A stretch of DNA of 64,000 nt from Sphingobacterium sp. FBM7-1 (GCF_020687765.1 NZ_JAJEWJ010000007.1:62001-126000); one strand, 5' to 3'. Positions 1-9,597 are shown, counted from the first letter of the stretch. Numbers and translations are program-made. The notes: generated from the sequence alone by a model not told the origin.

Positions 1-662
1 TATAAATTTGAATGGGGTACACAAAAGATATCCTGCTCATGAAAGGCATACCGCGCACTATCACGTGAAACGGGGCTTGTGTTGAGACCGGTAAATCGAC
101 TAAATGCAGGCAGTGTAATTTGTTGGCTGGAAACAACAAAACATGGGAAGGTGATGAACTGTTTGGTGGGCATTCTGACCCGAACCCCAGGATGAGCGTG
201 TCCAATAATCGTGGCTGAATGAGGGATAATGTTAGTTTGATGTGTGAAATAAATGTTGTCCAGATACCAATCTTGATAGATTTGATGAATACCCATCGTT
301 GTCCACTGCGTATTGGTAAAACGGTCGTGGTTGCCTTTGATTAAAACAAAATGGATATCAGGAAACTTGCCAATGAAGTGCTGTAGTAAACTCACCTCCG
401 TATTTGCACCCGCATGAATTATATCACCTACGATCACCACTTGTTTAACAGGGAAATAACGTATCAAGTTTTCTAGACGTTGCAAATCATGCAACGTGAC
501 CTGTGTAGGAAGGGCAATACCATTTTTTCTAAAATGTGCCGCTTTACCTAAATGTAAATCAGAAAGGATAAGGATGTTGTGTTTTTTCCAGAACAACACG
601 CGCTGATTTGTCAAGGTCAATGATGTGCCAGCAAAAGATATGTCATGTGTAATAATATTCAT
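1..662 (-). CDS. pdeM: Ligase-associated DNA damage response endonuclease PdeM (3' end outside window)
   Basis: Calcineurin-type metallophosphoesterase of the ligase-associated repair cassette. Translating the minus strand from the ATG at 662 gives 220 open codons that run off the window start. The metal-binding motifs appear in order: SDLHLGK (Asp35, His37), GDIIHAG (Asp80), GNHD (110-113) and GHAHPG (154-159). Family members are about 210-230 residues (recalled), so only the last few residues should be missing. The start lies 5 nt after the helicase stop codon, so it is the last gene of the exonuclease-ligase-helicase-PdeM run. The assignment rests on motifs plus context; the substrate is not evident from sequence. 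Confidence 0.88.
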   Translation of the reverse strand, partial: MNIITHDISFAGTSLTLTNQRVLFWKKHNILILSDLHLGKAAHFRKNGIALPTQVTLHDLQRLENLIRYFPVKQVVIVGDIIHAGANTEVSLLQHFIGKFPDIHFVLIKGNHDRFTNTQWTTMGIHQIYQDWYLDNIYFTHQTNIIPHSATIIGHAHPGVRVRMPTKQFITFPCFVVSSQQITLPAFSRFTGLNTSPVSRDSARYAFHEQDIFCVPHSNL

Positions 663-667
663 CGCTT

Positions 668-3121
668 TTATCTCCGAGGTTTCCGATTGTATTGCTGCAG
701 TCGTTGGATGCGGCTTGTCAGATCTTCGCTTGATAAGGATTGCCGCAGACTGTCTACTTTGATCGGAAAACTCAATGGTGTAAACCCTGTTGCAAATTTA
801 TAAATGATTTTACTATGATGTATCCGTTGGAATGCCGCAACCAATCGTGGTTCTTCCAATTGTTGGTTGAATACCTCTGTGTAAGCTTGGCGTAGCAATA
901 AATTATGCGGATCATGCTCTTCCAAAACTTGGAAGATAATACCCGAAGAAGCCTGCAAAGACTTGTTGTTTTGTTGCTTTCCATGTAGATTTTGTATAAC
1001 CATGCCTGAAATGATCGCGATATCCCGAAATTTCCGTTTTGCCATTTCTGTGGCATTTATGCTGCTAGTTACATCTTCCATCAAGTGCTCTCGACTCAAG
1101 ACTTGCTGGAGTTGTGTTTCCGTTAGTACAATTTCTGCATCCGAGAACAATTCAAACCCGTAGTCGTTCATGGCCATGGAAAAACTTATTGGAATAAAAC
1201 GGCTGATGCGGTAAGCAATTAGCGCAGCCATCACTTCGTGTACTAACCTCCCCTCAAAAGGATACATAAAAAGATGATATCCTTCTTTCGTTTGGATAGA
1301 TTCCACCAAAAATTCATCTTCTGCTGGAATATGCGAATGCTCATTTTGACGTGCAACCAAGGGGTGTAAGAATTGCAGTTCTTTTTCTCCACTATGGGGA
1401 TGCGTAGCGAGCGCTAACTTTTCTCGTAGGAATTGACTTAAGTTGGAGCTTAAGGGTAAGCGGCCGCCCAACCAACTTGGTGTAAAGGCTTTACCTGAAG
1501 AGCTGCGGACATAGGCAGTCATCTCTTTAACGCGGACAAGCTCCAAAACACGTCCAGCCAAAACAAATTTATCACCGCTATGCAATCTCGAAATAAAATA
1601 TTCCTCCACCATACCAATATAACCTCCGGAAAGAAACTTAACGCGCATCATCGCATCGCTCACAATAACACCCATGTTCATGCGATGTAACATAGCGATG
1701 CGTCTTTTCTCGACAACCATTAAGTCATCATCTTTTTGGACGACTTTATGAAACTCCTCATAATTCTTCCCTATGGCGCCTCCTTGTGTGATGAATAACA
1801 TGCACCAATCCCATTCGTCGCGGGTTAATTCCCGAAACGCAAAAGTGCTTTTGACCATGGGATACATAACCTCCGTTTTAAATCCTCCGCCTAAAGCTAT
1901 GGTAACCAGAAATTGAACTAATACGTCAAACGTGAGCACCATGGGATCCCGATTTTCTATAGTTTGTGTTTTGACAGCCTCCTTTAAAGCCGCGACTTCA
2001 ATTAATTCCAGTGAATGAGTCGGAACAAAGTAAATTTTGGAAAGTTCGTGCGGCGAATGTCCACTACGTCCCGCTCGTTGCATGAAACGCGCTACCCCTT
2101 TGCTGGATCCGACTTGAATAACTGTATCTACGGGTTTAAAATCTACGCCTAAGTCGAGAGAAGAAGTGGCAACAACAGCTTTTAACCTCCCTTCACTTAA
2201 CGCTTCCTCGATCCATTGTCGGATATGGCTATCAATGGATCCGTGATGTAGCGCAATCTGACCCGCAAAATCAGGGTACGCTTCCAATAACAATTGATAC
2301 CACATTTCACTTTGGCTTCTTGTATTAGTGAAAACTAATGTGGATTTACTTTCCAAAATAATCGGTACGACTTTGTCTGCTAGCTTGCCACCCAGATGTC
2401 CGGCCCAGGGCAATACCTTCACTTCCGAGGGGAATACAGGGATAATGGCAATTTTCTTTTTTTCACGGGAAACGATTTTTATTCGTTTATTCACGTCCGG
2501 AACTAACACTTCCATCGCTTCGTCCAGATTGCCGATGGTAGCTGTGATACCCCAGATGCGTAGTTTGGGAGATTGATGTTTTAAAAATCCTACTGCTAAT
2601 TCCACCATGACGCCCCGTTTCGTTCCCAGTAGTTCGTGCCACTCGTCGACCGCTACACATTGTAAAGCGTTGAAGTATCGCTGGCGACCTTTTTGCCCGA
2701 GCAAGAGGTGAAGACTCTCGGGCGTTACTAATAATACATCAGGCATCTGTCGACTTTGCCGTTGCTTGATCTTGATATCCGTATCACCATTCCGTACCTC
2801 CACTTCCCAATCTAAACCAATCTCATCAATGGCTTCCTGCATCGCCCGGGCCAAATCTTTTGCTAACGAACGCAAAGGGGTAATCCATAATAGTTTTAAT
2901 CCTTTTTCATAACCGGAAGGATTATTCATGAAATCAATCAATACCGCAAGAAAAATGGAGAAGGTTTTCCCAAATCCGGTAGGAGCGACCACCATGCCAC
3001 TGTACCCATTGCCGTATTTCTTCCATGCTTTTTTCTGAAAGCTAAAAGGTGTATGGCCTTTTTGCTGCATCCAGTCTGTGATAATGACGTAGCCTTCGGT
3101 ATGTCGCTTGTTATTTTTCAA
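668..3121 (-). CDS. Ligase-associated DNA damage response DEXH-box helicase (Lhr-like)
   Basis: Superfamily 2 helicase of the Lhr-core type, 817 residues, expected to translocate on and unwind DNA or RNA:DNA hybrids during repair. Visible motifs are Walker A APTGFGKT (46-53), the DEAH-box variant DEWH (159-162), the TAT motif III, and motif VI QRAGRSGH near residue 350, followed by a winged-helix/Lhr C-terminal region. The reading frame upstream has no ATG before a stop; the best start is TTG at 3121-3119, one base after the ligase stop codon. The next in-frame Met is residue 18, just before the Q-motif-like PFSFQ, and would trim little. The junction suggests translational coupling with the ligase gene. 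Confidence 0.92.
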   Translation of the reverse strand: MKNNKRHTEGYVIITDWMQQKGHTPFSFQKKAWKKYGNGYSGMVVAPTGFGKTFSIFLAVLIDFMNNPSGYEKGLKLLWITPLRSLAKDLARAMQEAIDEIGLDWEVEVRNGDTDIKIKQRQSRQMPDVLLVTPESLHLLLGQKGRQRYFNALQCVAVDEWHELLGTKRGVMVELAVGFLKHQSPKLRIWGITATIGNLDEAMEVLVPDVNKRIKIVSREKKKIAIIPVFPSEVKVLPWAGHLGGKLADKVVPIILESKSTLVFTNTRSQSEMWYQLLLEAYPDFAGQIALHHGSIDSHIRQWIEEALSEGRLKAVVATSSLDLGVDFKPVDTVIQVGSSKGVARFMQRAGRSGHSPHELSKIYFVPTHSLELIEVAALKEAVKTQTIENRDPMVLTFDVLVQFLVTIALGGGFKTEVMYPMVKSTFAFRELTRDEWDWCMLFITQGGAIGKNYEEFHKVVQKDDDLMVVEKRRIAMLHRMNMGVIVSDAMMRVKFLSGGYIGMVEEYFISRLHSGDKFVLAGRVLELVRVKEMTAYVRSSSGKAFTPSWLGGRLPLSSNLSQFLREKLALATHPHSGEKELQFLHPLVARQNEHSHIPAEDEFLVESIQTKEGYHLFMYPFEGRLVHEVMAALIAYRISRFIPISFSMAMNDYGFELFSDAEIVLTETQLQQVLSREHLMEDVTSSINATEMAKRKFRDIAIISGMVIQNLHGKQQNNKSLQASSGIIFQVLEEHDPHNLLLRQAYTEVFNQQLEEPRLVAAFQRIHHSKIIYKFATGFTPLSFPIKVDSLRQSLSSEDLTSRIQRLQQYNRKPRR

Positions 3122-3122
3122 A

Positions 3123-4703
3123 TCAATGAATCATTTTTTTGATTTCTTCAATATCATCGATGTCCGCAACCGTTTTGTCCGTTCGCCAACGTGCTATTCG
3201 CGGGAACCGTAAAGCTACACCCGACTTATGCCGGTTACTAAAAGCAATGCCCTCGAAAGCTATTTCGAATACTAATTCGGGTTTGACGGTTCGCACCGGG
3301 CCAAACTTTTCCAAGGCGTTTTTGTTGACAAAACGACTAACCTCTTTTATTTCCTTATCTGTTAGTCCGGAGTAGGCTTTTGCGATCGTCACTAAATGCT
3401 CGCCATGTCGCACAGCAAAGGTATAATCGGTGTAATAGGCACTTCTCCGCCCGCTTCCCTTTTGGGCATAAATTAAAACAGCGTCAATTGTTAATGGATC
3501 GATTTTCCATTTCCACCAATCGCCTTTCTTACGTCCTGTATGATAAAGAGATACTTTGTGTTTTAGCATGATGCCCTCGCTGTTGATGGAACGCGCGTTT
3601 TCCCGAATCGACTTTAACGCTTCCCAGTGATCAATAGTAATAACTTTGGATAAGTGCAAATGAGGAGATGGATTAAGAAAGAATAATGCTTCCAATTGTT
3701 GTCGTCTTTCCAACATGCTTTTTTGTCGCCAATCGTCGCCTTCCCATTCCATGAGGTCATAAGCATATACTTGAACAGGAAATTCTTCCAATAATTTTTT
3801 GCTGATCGTTTTCCGGTTTAGACGTTTTTGTAGCGCCGAAAAATTCATGACCTCCTGTTCTTTCACGACTAGAATTTCGCCATCGATAACAAAGTTTCCC
3901 TGCCATTGCCGCAGTATATCTCGTATCTCCGGGAACTGATCGGTAACTAGTTCCTCGCCACGTGACCAGATAAATACTTCATTGTCGCGTTTGATGAACT
4001 GTCCGCGGATACCATCCCATTTGTATTCTATTTGCCAATCCTTCACGTCTCCCAGTTCATTCAAATCCTTTTCCAACGGGTAAGCTAGACAAAAAGGGTA
4101 GGGCTTGGAAAGTTGCGTATCGGTATAATGACCTTTTATAAGATTTTCAAATGTCACCTCACCCATTTTCCAATCGCCCATGACACTATGGGTTACCGTG
4201 CTGGCGTCCATCTGATAATGTCTTGCTAAAGCATTGATAAGTGTCTTGGAAGAGACACCTAAACGGAAACTGCCGCCTAATAGTTTATTGAAGATAAAAC
4301 GTTCGGTAGTAGGGAGATTGTTCCACGCTTGCAAGACAAATTCTTTTTTTTCAGCCTCCGTACTGTCTTTCAACGCTATAATCCTATTCATCCAAGCTGT
4401 GAGCGTCCGATCCACATAGTGGTGAGCTTGTGGTAAAATCAAAGCAATAGTTTCACCCAAATCGCCTACAGCAGCATAAGACTCTTGGAATAACCACTCG
4501 GGAATACCGGTCACTTCGATCGCCCATTGCTTCATCAATGTGGTATTGATATTGCGTTTAGGACGCTTACCGGTAAAGAGAGCAAGAAACCATAATTTGT
4601 CGTCATTGTCGGCTTCTAGGAGAAAACGGTCGATAGCCTCCAATTTTAAATTGGTTTTGTTGGTGCTATCCAAGGCATTAATTAAGGTGGCGAAGGCTCT
4701 CAT
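3123..4703 (-). CDS. ATP-dependent DNA ligase (repair-associated)
   Basis: Seals nicks with ATP as adenylate donor. The protein is 526 residues: an N-terminal DNA-binding domain (about 1-200), the adenylation domain with motif I YKWDGIRG (adenylated Lys228), motif III-like VIDGEIL, motif IV EGIMLK, motif V WWKWK, then a C-terminal OB domain. This length and domain order match the cassette-associated bacterial ATP ligases rather than the NAD-dependent LigA. It starts at an ATG 11 nt downstream of the exonuclease stop and ends one base before the helicase TTG start. Partner genes on both sides make the repair role secure at family level. Confidence 0.95.
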   Translation of the reverse strand: MRAFATLINALDSTNKTNLKLEAIDRFLLEADNDDKLWFLALFTGKRPKRNINTTLMKQWAIEVTGIPEWLFQESYAAVGDLGETIALILPQAHHYVDRTLTAWMNRIIALKDSTEAEKKEFVLQAWNNLPTTERFIFNKLLGGSFRLGVSSKTLINALARHYQMDASTVTHSVMGDWKMGEVTFENLIKGHYTDTQLSKPYPFCLAYPLEKDLNELGDVKDWQIEYKWDGIRGQFIKRDNEVFIWSRGEELVTDQFPEIRDILRQWQGNFVIDGEILVVKEQEVMNFSALQKRLNRKTISKKLLEEFPVQVYAYDLMEWEGDDWRQKSMLERRQQLEALFFLNPSPHLHLSKVITIDHWEALKSIRENARSINSEGIMLKHKVSLYHTGRKKGDWWKWKIDPLTIDAVLIYAQKGSGRRSAYYTDYTFAVRHGEHLVTIAKAYSGLTDKEIKEVSRFVNKNALEKFGPVRTVKPELVFEIAFEGIAFSNRHKSGVALRFPRIARWRTDKTVADIDDIEEIKKMIH

Positions 4704-4714
4704 AATTTTCTCAC

Positions 4715-5710
4715 TTATGTTTTTTCAAGTTCTTCTTCCTCATTTCCAAATACTGTCCTAACTTCTTCCGCCAATATGCCGATCTCGTTCAGATATTTGG
4801 TGAACACGGCTGTTTGTCCGTGTGTTATATAAACCTTTTCGGCTTCGGTAGCTTTTATCACATCCAAGAGTCCTTGCCAATCGGCGTGATCACTTATGGC
4901 AAAACCCGCGTCAGCACTCCGCCAACGGCGGGATCCGCGTACCTGCATCCATCCCGAACAAATAGCATTTGCCATATGCGGTATTTTATGGATTACTTTA
5001 GAATCGGCTAAGGCGGGTGGAACGATAACAATATGCGTATCTACCTGTTTGATGTCTTCTTGAAGATTGATAATATTGTAAGGAGGTAGCTTGACACCAA
5101 CACTTTCGTAGGCTTGATTGAGTTTCGCTATAGAATAGTGTACATGCAAAGGGGCGATACCTACAAGAGCCTTCATAATGCGTTGCGCTTTGCCTAGCGA
5201 ATAGCCAATAAAAACGGATGTTTTACCGTTTGTCTGATTCTGTAAAACCCAATTTTGCATGTGTTGATTTTGCTGCTCCACCGATAACCAATGATAGATA
5301 GGGAGTCCGAAAGTACTTTCGGAGACAAATTCATGGCACTTAATAGACTCGAAAGGGGCTGATAAACCATCATTTTGAGTTTTGTAATCTCCAGAAACTA
5401 CGCATACTTTTCCTTTATATTCCATTCGGATCTGCGCAGATCCGATGATATGTCCTGCCGGATGCAACGATACCTTGACGCCATTAATGTGAATGGATTC
5501 ATGGTAGGAAAGACCCTGCACGGAAATGTCGATGCCGATACGGCTTTTCAATATAGGTACCGTAAAATGATGGCACAGGTAATTTTTCATACCCCAGCGT
5601 GCGTGGTCGGCATGCCCATGTGTCACCACAGCGAAATCTACAGGTTGCCACGGGTCAATAAAAAAATTGCCCGGTATACAATAAATACCTTCTTGTCGGA
5701 ACTGTAGCAT
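4715..5710 (-). CDS. Ligase-associated DNA damage response exonuclease (MBL-fold)
   Basis: Metallo-beta-lactamase/beta-CASP nuclease related to SNM1 and mRNA 3'-end processing factors, 331 residues. The metal signature HGHADH is at residues 31-36, and later His residues (PAGHIIGSAQ; ISDHADW; THGQ) match the beta-CASP ligand pattern. It is the first gene of the minus-strand repair run, diverging from the radical SAM gene across a 68 bp gap. Family knowledge suggests end processing ahead of the ligase; this exact biochemistry is not readable from sequence. Confidence 0.92.
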   Translation of the reverse strand: MLQFRQEGIYCIPGNFFIDPWQPVDFAVVTHGHADHARWGMKNYLCHHFTVPILKSRIGIDISVQGLSYHESIHINGVKVSLHPAGHIIGSAQIRMEYKGKVCVVSGDYKTQNDGLSAPFESIKCHEFVSESTFGLPIYHWLSVEQQNQHMQNWVLQNQTNGKTSVFIGYSLGKAQRIMKALVGIAPLHVHYSIAKLNQAYESVGVKLPPYNIINLQEDIKQVDTHIVIVPPALADSKVIHKIPHMANAICSGWMQVRGSRRWRSADAGFAISDHADWQGLLDVIKATEAEKVYITHGQTAVFTKYLNEIGILAEEVRTVFGNEEEELEKT

Positions 5711-5763
5711 ATATTAATAAATAACCAACTTTCTGACTTTATGTTTTTCGCTAAAAAAATTAG

Positions 5764-5771
5764 TATTTTTG
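5764..5771 (+). promoter_or_regulatory. Bacteroidota -7 box before the radical SAM gene
   Basis: TATTTTTG matches TAnnTTTG. It ends only 7 nt before the ATG at 5779, so transcription would begin at or within a base or two of the start codon. That suggests a leaderless or nearly leaderless mRNA if the box is used. Confidence 0.5.
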
Positions 5772-5778
5772 TTGTAAT

Positions 5779-7035
5779 ATGCTGCGAATTGAAGAAAAAT
5801 TGAAGATATTGGCGGATGCCGCCAAATATGATGTGAGTTGTAGTTCCAGTGGAAGTACGAGAAAGAATAAAGGAGGGGTCGGCGATGCTTCGGCATCCGG
5901 CATCTGCCATACCTATACGGAAGATGGACGCTGTGTGTCCTTACTAAAGATTCTACTAACCAATCATTGTATCTATGATTGCGCGTTTTGTGTAAGCCGT
6001 AAAAGCAATGATGTGAAAAGAGCTGCCTTTACCGTAGAAGAGGTAGTCGATCTTACGATGAACTTTTACCGACGCAACTATATTGAAGGACTTTTTCTGA
6101 GTTCCGGCATCTTCAAAGATGCAGATTTTACGATGGAACGCATGTTGCGGATCGTGAAAAAGTTGCGCCAAGAAGAACGATATAATGGGTATATCCATCT
6201 CAAAACGATTCCCGGTGCGAGTGAGGAGTTGATAAAGGAAGCTGGACTATATGTTGATCGGATGAGTATCAATTTGGAATTACCGACAGAAGCAGGGCTT
6301 AAGTTGGTAGCTCCAGAGAAAGACCATGAATCCGTAAAGAAACCATTGGCGTTTGTGAAAGATCAGATAGCATCTTTTAAAGAAGAAAAGAAACTCATAA
6401 AACACACGCCGATTTTTGTTCCCGCTGGTCAAAGTACGCAAATGGTGATCGGCGCAACGCCCGAAAATGATTTTGAAATCATGCAGGTAGCCCATGATTT
6501 CTATAAGAACTATAAACTGAAGCGGGTTTATTATAGTGGTTATATTCCCATAAACAACAGCAATTCTTTGTTACCACAAATTGGTTCAGCACCGCCCTTG
6601 GTTCGTGAAAACCGGCTATATCAAACGGATTGGTTGTTGCGTTTCTACGGTTTTCAACTCGACGAAATTTTAAATCCGCAACATATACATCTGGATCTGG
6701 ATATCGATCCTAAATTAAGTTGGGCATTACGTAATCCTCATTTTTTTCCGGTGGATGTGAATACCGCCGACTTTAACGCTATCATTCGGATACCCGGAAT
6801 AGGCAGGCAGTCTGCACTAAAGATTGTACAGGCGCGAAAATTTGGAAGATTACATATTTATCAACTTCAAAAGATGGGTATAGCCTACAACCGTGCGAAA
6901 TATTTTTTGCAATGCGTCGATACTCCTTTTATATTGGGGAGCCCGAGTATGGAGCACGTTCGACATGCTATTTTGAGTGCAGGTACCCGCCATAATCAAC
7001 GAAAGGTCGTTGCTGGACAATTAACGTTATTTTAA
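5779..7035 (+). CDS. Putative DNA modification/repair radical SAM protein
   Basis: Radical SAM enzyme of 418 residues with a CxxxCxxC cluster motif (Cys64, Cys68, Cys71 in CIYDCAFC) that would bind a [4Fe-4S] cluster and S-adenosylmethionine. The N-terminus (ILADAAKYDVSCSSSGS) is typical of the family annotated as putative DNA modification/repair radical SAM protein. A C-terminal helix-hairpin-helix segment (IIRIPGIGRQSALKIV, about residue 333 onward) suggests DNA binding. The next gene starts one base after the stop, and the pair is a known two-gene unit. The chemical reaction is unknown to me. Confidence 0.88.
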   Translation: MLRIEEKLKILADAAKYDVSCSSSGSTRKNKGGVGDASASGICHTYTEDGRCVSLLKILLTNHCIYDCAFCVSRKSNDVKRAAFTVEEVVDLTMNFYRRNYIEGLFLSSGIFKDADFTMERMLRIVKKLRQEERYNGYIHLKTIPGASEELIKEAGLYVDRMSINLELPTEAGLKLVAPEKDHESVKKPLAFVKDQIASFKEEKKLIKHTPIFVPAGQSTQMVIGATPENDFEIMQVAHDFYKNYKLKRVYYSGYIPINNSNSLLPQIGSAPPLVRENRLYQTDWLLRFYGFQLDEILNPQHIHLDLDIDPKLSWALRNPHFFPVDVNTADFNAIIRIPGIGRQSALKIVQARKFGRLHIYQLQKMGIAYNRAKYFLQCVDTPFILGSPSMEHVRHAILSAGTRHNQRKVVAGQLTLF

Positions 7036-7036
7036 T

Positions 7037-7798
7037 ATGTACTATTTATTTGATGGCACCTATTTAGGCTTTTTATGCTGCGTATTTGAAAGCTTTGAAA
7101 GAAAGGAGTTTCCTATCACTCCCCTGGTGCACACGGATTATCAAATAGCGCTATTTGCGGAAACGAGGACAATCGTGACCGATAACCGAAAAGCATTACG
7201 CGTTCAGAAAGGATTACAGAAACGTGTCGGTAATGTGGAAGCGATGGATTTCTATCGAGCATTCCTTTCCGAAGACCGGAAAGCTTGGCTAGCTTCTTTT
7301 TTTATTTTGCATCAAATATTTAACGGTCGGGCAGATATACGGCAACATTATGGTAACGACCAGGTATTATACTTTTCACAGATATTAAAAAAGGTAAGTC
7401 GCGAACGTCATCGTATGAAAGCGTTTATCCGTTTTAGTAAAAGCTCGGATGGCCTGTATTTTGCATTGGTGGAACCGGATTTTAACGTATTGCCATTAAT
7501 TTCGGACTTTTTTAGAAAAAGATACGCCGATATGCCTTGGCTTATTTATGATATGAAGCGCAAGTATGGTCTGCTGTCCGATATGCGACAGGTGGGAGAG
7601 GTGCACCTTAGCCTAAAAGAAGTACAAGGAGCAGCGGCACCTTCAATTGCGATTGCCCTGGACGAACGGGACGAACTTTTTCAGCACCTGTGGAAGCACT
7701 ATTATACCAGTACCAATATTGAAGCGCGAAAAAATATGAAGTTGCATCTCCAGCATGTTCCTAGAAGATACTGGAAGTATCTGGTGGAGAAGAAATAA
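7037..7798 (+). CDS. TIGR03915/DUF4130-family putative DNA metabolism protein
   Basis: A 253-residue protein of the family that accompanies the preceding radical SAM protein; part of it resembles DUF4130, which is described as related to uracil-DNA glycosylase folds (recalled). Features seen are the N-terminal YLFDGTYLGFLCCVFES block and the C-terminal RRYWKYLVE motif. It begins one base after the radical SAM stop, so the two are co-transcribed and probably act together on damaged or modified DNA. The catalytic role is not established from sequence. It ends 4 bp from the convergent GH28 gene, with no clear terminator between. Confidence 0.85.
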   Translation: MYYLFDGTYLGFLCCVFESFERKEFPITPLVHTDYQIALFAETRTIVTDNRKALRVQKGLQKRVGNVEAMDFYRAFLSEDRKAWLASFFILHQIFNGRADIRQHYGNDQVLYFSQILKKVSRERHRMKAFIRFSKSSDGLYFALVEPDFNVLPLISDFFRKRYADMPWLIYDMKRKYGLLSDMRQVGEVHLSLKEVQGAAAPSIAIALDERDELFQHLWKHYYTSTNIEARKNMKLHLQHVPRRYWKYLVEKK

Positions 7799-7802
7799 CT
7801 TC

Positions 7803-9182
7803 TTATTTTAAAACAGTGTGGCTATTAGCATGTGATGGCACCTTGACTTCATCTCCAATGATAATATTATTAAATACGATGTTTTCTGTGTTGGTGAAAC
7901 TGATAGCGGTTTTAGCGGTATCTATCTGGATATTTGAAAAATGTATGTCGCTCACTTTTTTTGTTGGATAGCCCTGAATGACTAAAGCCGCGTTGTGCAC
8001 TTTATGACAACGTAGGTTGTCGACAAAAATATCTCGTATATCTGTTTCATGCCCAGATCCTTCGCCATGATAATAGGATGTGATGAAGAAACAATCCTCT
8101 ACTTCACCAAATTCTACGTTATTTACATAAATGTCGCGGATAAAACCACCTCGATCAGGATTCGATTTCAAATAGATGCCACGTTTGCAATATCCGCCAA
8201 ACGTGCAATCCTCCACAAAAACATTTTGTACCCCCGCCGACATTTCACTTCCAATGACGACACCGTGTAAACCTTTAAATCGACAATTACGGATGATAAT
8301 GTTTTCAGAAGTAATTCCAGTTTTTCTACCTTCATGATCTCGGCCGGCTTTAATAGCAACATTGTCGTCCGCATTATTAAAATCAATATCTTCGATTAAA
8401 ATATTCTTGGAATACTCTGGGTCGAATCCGTCGTTGTTTTTATTAAAGGCATCAAACTTTACCCTTCTGGCTGTAATATTTTCCGACTTTAGTAGGTGGA
8501 CACACCAAAACGGTGAATTAGCTAGCGTAACGTCCTCTATCAAGATGTTTTTACATTCAAAAAACTGAACGAGGTGAGGCCTTAGATAGTGCCCTGATCC
8601 AAATATGCGTTCTTCTACCGGTGTGTCCTCATGGTTCATTTTCCGGCTCAGCATTTGACTCGGCTTTTGCTTTGCATGCCACGTGCTGAAGGTGTCTTTA
8701 GCATTTCCGTCAATTATACCTTCGCCAATAATCGCGACGTTCTTTGCTTGATAGGCGTAAATAAAGGGACTATAGTTATACAAAAATGTTCCTTCCCAGC
8801 TAGTTAGTACTGCAGGTAAATAATCGTCTGGGTTTGAACCAAAAACCAACTTAGCGCCTTTTTGTAGGTCGAGCGTGACATTGCTTATTAAATGGATAGG
8901 GCCATTTACCAAATAGATGCCGGGCGAAACTACAATTCTTCCTCCACCTAATGCTTTGCATTTTTCGATGACACTATCAAAGGCCGGCTTGTTATCTGTA
9001 AGTGAGTCCCCTAGCGCGCCAAAATCTTGTAGGTTTAATACACTGTCGGATATAGGAGGAGGGACTATCGTTTGTAAAATATGATCCCTCTTTTGGGTCC
9101 TCGATAAGTTCTCTTCGGACATATTTGTACACGATGATATAAGCAATAGGCTTATGGTAAGAAAAAAAAGATTTCTGAACAT
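7803..9182 (-). CDS. Glycoside hydrolase family 28 (polygalacturonase-like) lipoprotein
   Basis: A 459-residue right-handed beta-helix protein. The N-terminus has a lipoprotein signal (LLLISSC, Cys at about 17), so it should be membrane anchored outside the cytoplasm. After the pectate-lyase-superfamily start (LQDFGALGDSLTDN) come the GH28-type blocks: NNDGFDPE, DDNVAIKAG and GLHGVVIGSE, the last matching the GHG/catalytic His block. This supports hydrolysis of galacturonan or rhamnogalacturonan-type chains. It stands alone, away from the PUL, with its own -7 box at 9212-9219. Substrate specificity is open. Confidence 0.88.
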   Translation of the reverse strand: MFRNLFFLTISLLLISSCTNMSEENLSRTQKRDHILQTIVPPPISDSVLNLQDFGALGDSLTDNKPAFDSVIEKCKALGGGRIVVSPGIYLVNGPIHLISNVTLDLQKGAKLVFGSNPDDYLPAVLTSWEGTFLYNYSPFIYAYQAKNVAIIGEGIIDGNAKDTFSTWHAKQKPSQMLSRKMNHEDTPVEERIFGSGHYLRPHLVQFFECKNILIEDVTLANSPFWCVHLLKSENITARRVKFDAFNKNNDGFDPEYSKNILIEDIDFNNADDNVAIKAGRDHEGRKTGITSENIIIRNCRFKGLHGVVIGSEMSAGVQNVFVEDCTFGGYCKRGIYLKSNPDRGGFIRDIYVNNVEFGEVEDCFFITSYYHGEGSGHETDIRDIFVDNLRCHKVHNAALVIQGYPTKKVSDIHFSNIQIDTAKTAISFTNTENIVFNNIIIGDEVKVPSHANSHTVLK

Positions 9183-9211
9183 AGCATTGGGTTTATCTAA
9201 AACTGCTAAGC

Positions 9212-9219
9212 CAAAAGTA
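9212..9219 (-). promoter_or_regulatory. -7 box for the GH28 gene
   Basis: On the minus strand the sequence reads TACTTTTG, a match to TAnnTTTG, about 30 nt upstream of the ATG at 9182. Confidence 0.5.
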
Positions 9220-9260
9220 ACATTTCTGGTTCGGTTATTATAGATGAGTGGTGTGAGAAG

Positions 9261-9470
9261 TTAAAATTTATGCCGCTGATTGTAAATAGTGTTTATAAAT
9301 ACGATAACCCCTCCCAAAAACAGAACCGCCCCCGCAATAATAATAACTGGCCCCAAGGGGTGGTGCAGAAAGGCCCAAGCTAACCGCATACACATGCCAC
9401 CAATGAGAATAGCAAATCCCGCGAAGATCAGTTTTTTATTTCTTTTTATAGGATGTCGGTGTCGTTTCAT
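9261..9470 (-). CDS. Small two-helix membrane protein, unknown
   Basis: A 69-residue ORF with a basic N-terminus (MKRHRHPIKRNKK) and two hydrophobic stretches (about residues 14-31 and 36-59), separated by a short hydrophilic turn, then a basic tail. This pattern suits a small inner-membrane protein. A plus-strand ORF covers almost the same bases (9289-9498) but encodes an unpatterned protein, so the minus strand is preferred. I do not recognise a family. Confidence 0.5.
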   Translation of the reverse strand: MKRHRHPIKRNKKLIFAGFAILIGGMCMRLAWAFLHHPLGPVIIIAGAVLFLGGVIVFINTIYNQRHKF

Positions 9471-9597
9471 GTTATATCTAGAACAACATAGCCCATAAAT
9501 TGTTGTAGGTGATTGCGCTGGATATGGATTCGGGATATTTTTTTAAACATTTGCGATGGCAAGCCGTTTATTAATGTAGTCACTTAGTGTATAGCGT

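Noticed and set aside
9289..9498. A plus-strand 69-residue ORF over the small membrane protein gene
   Set aside because: The minus-strand frame gives two clean hydrophobic helices and a basic start; the plus frame has no pattern.
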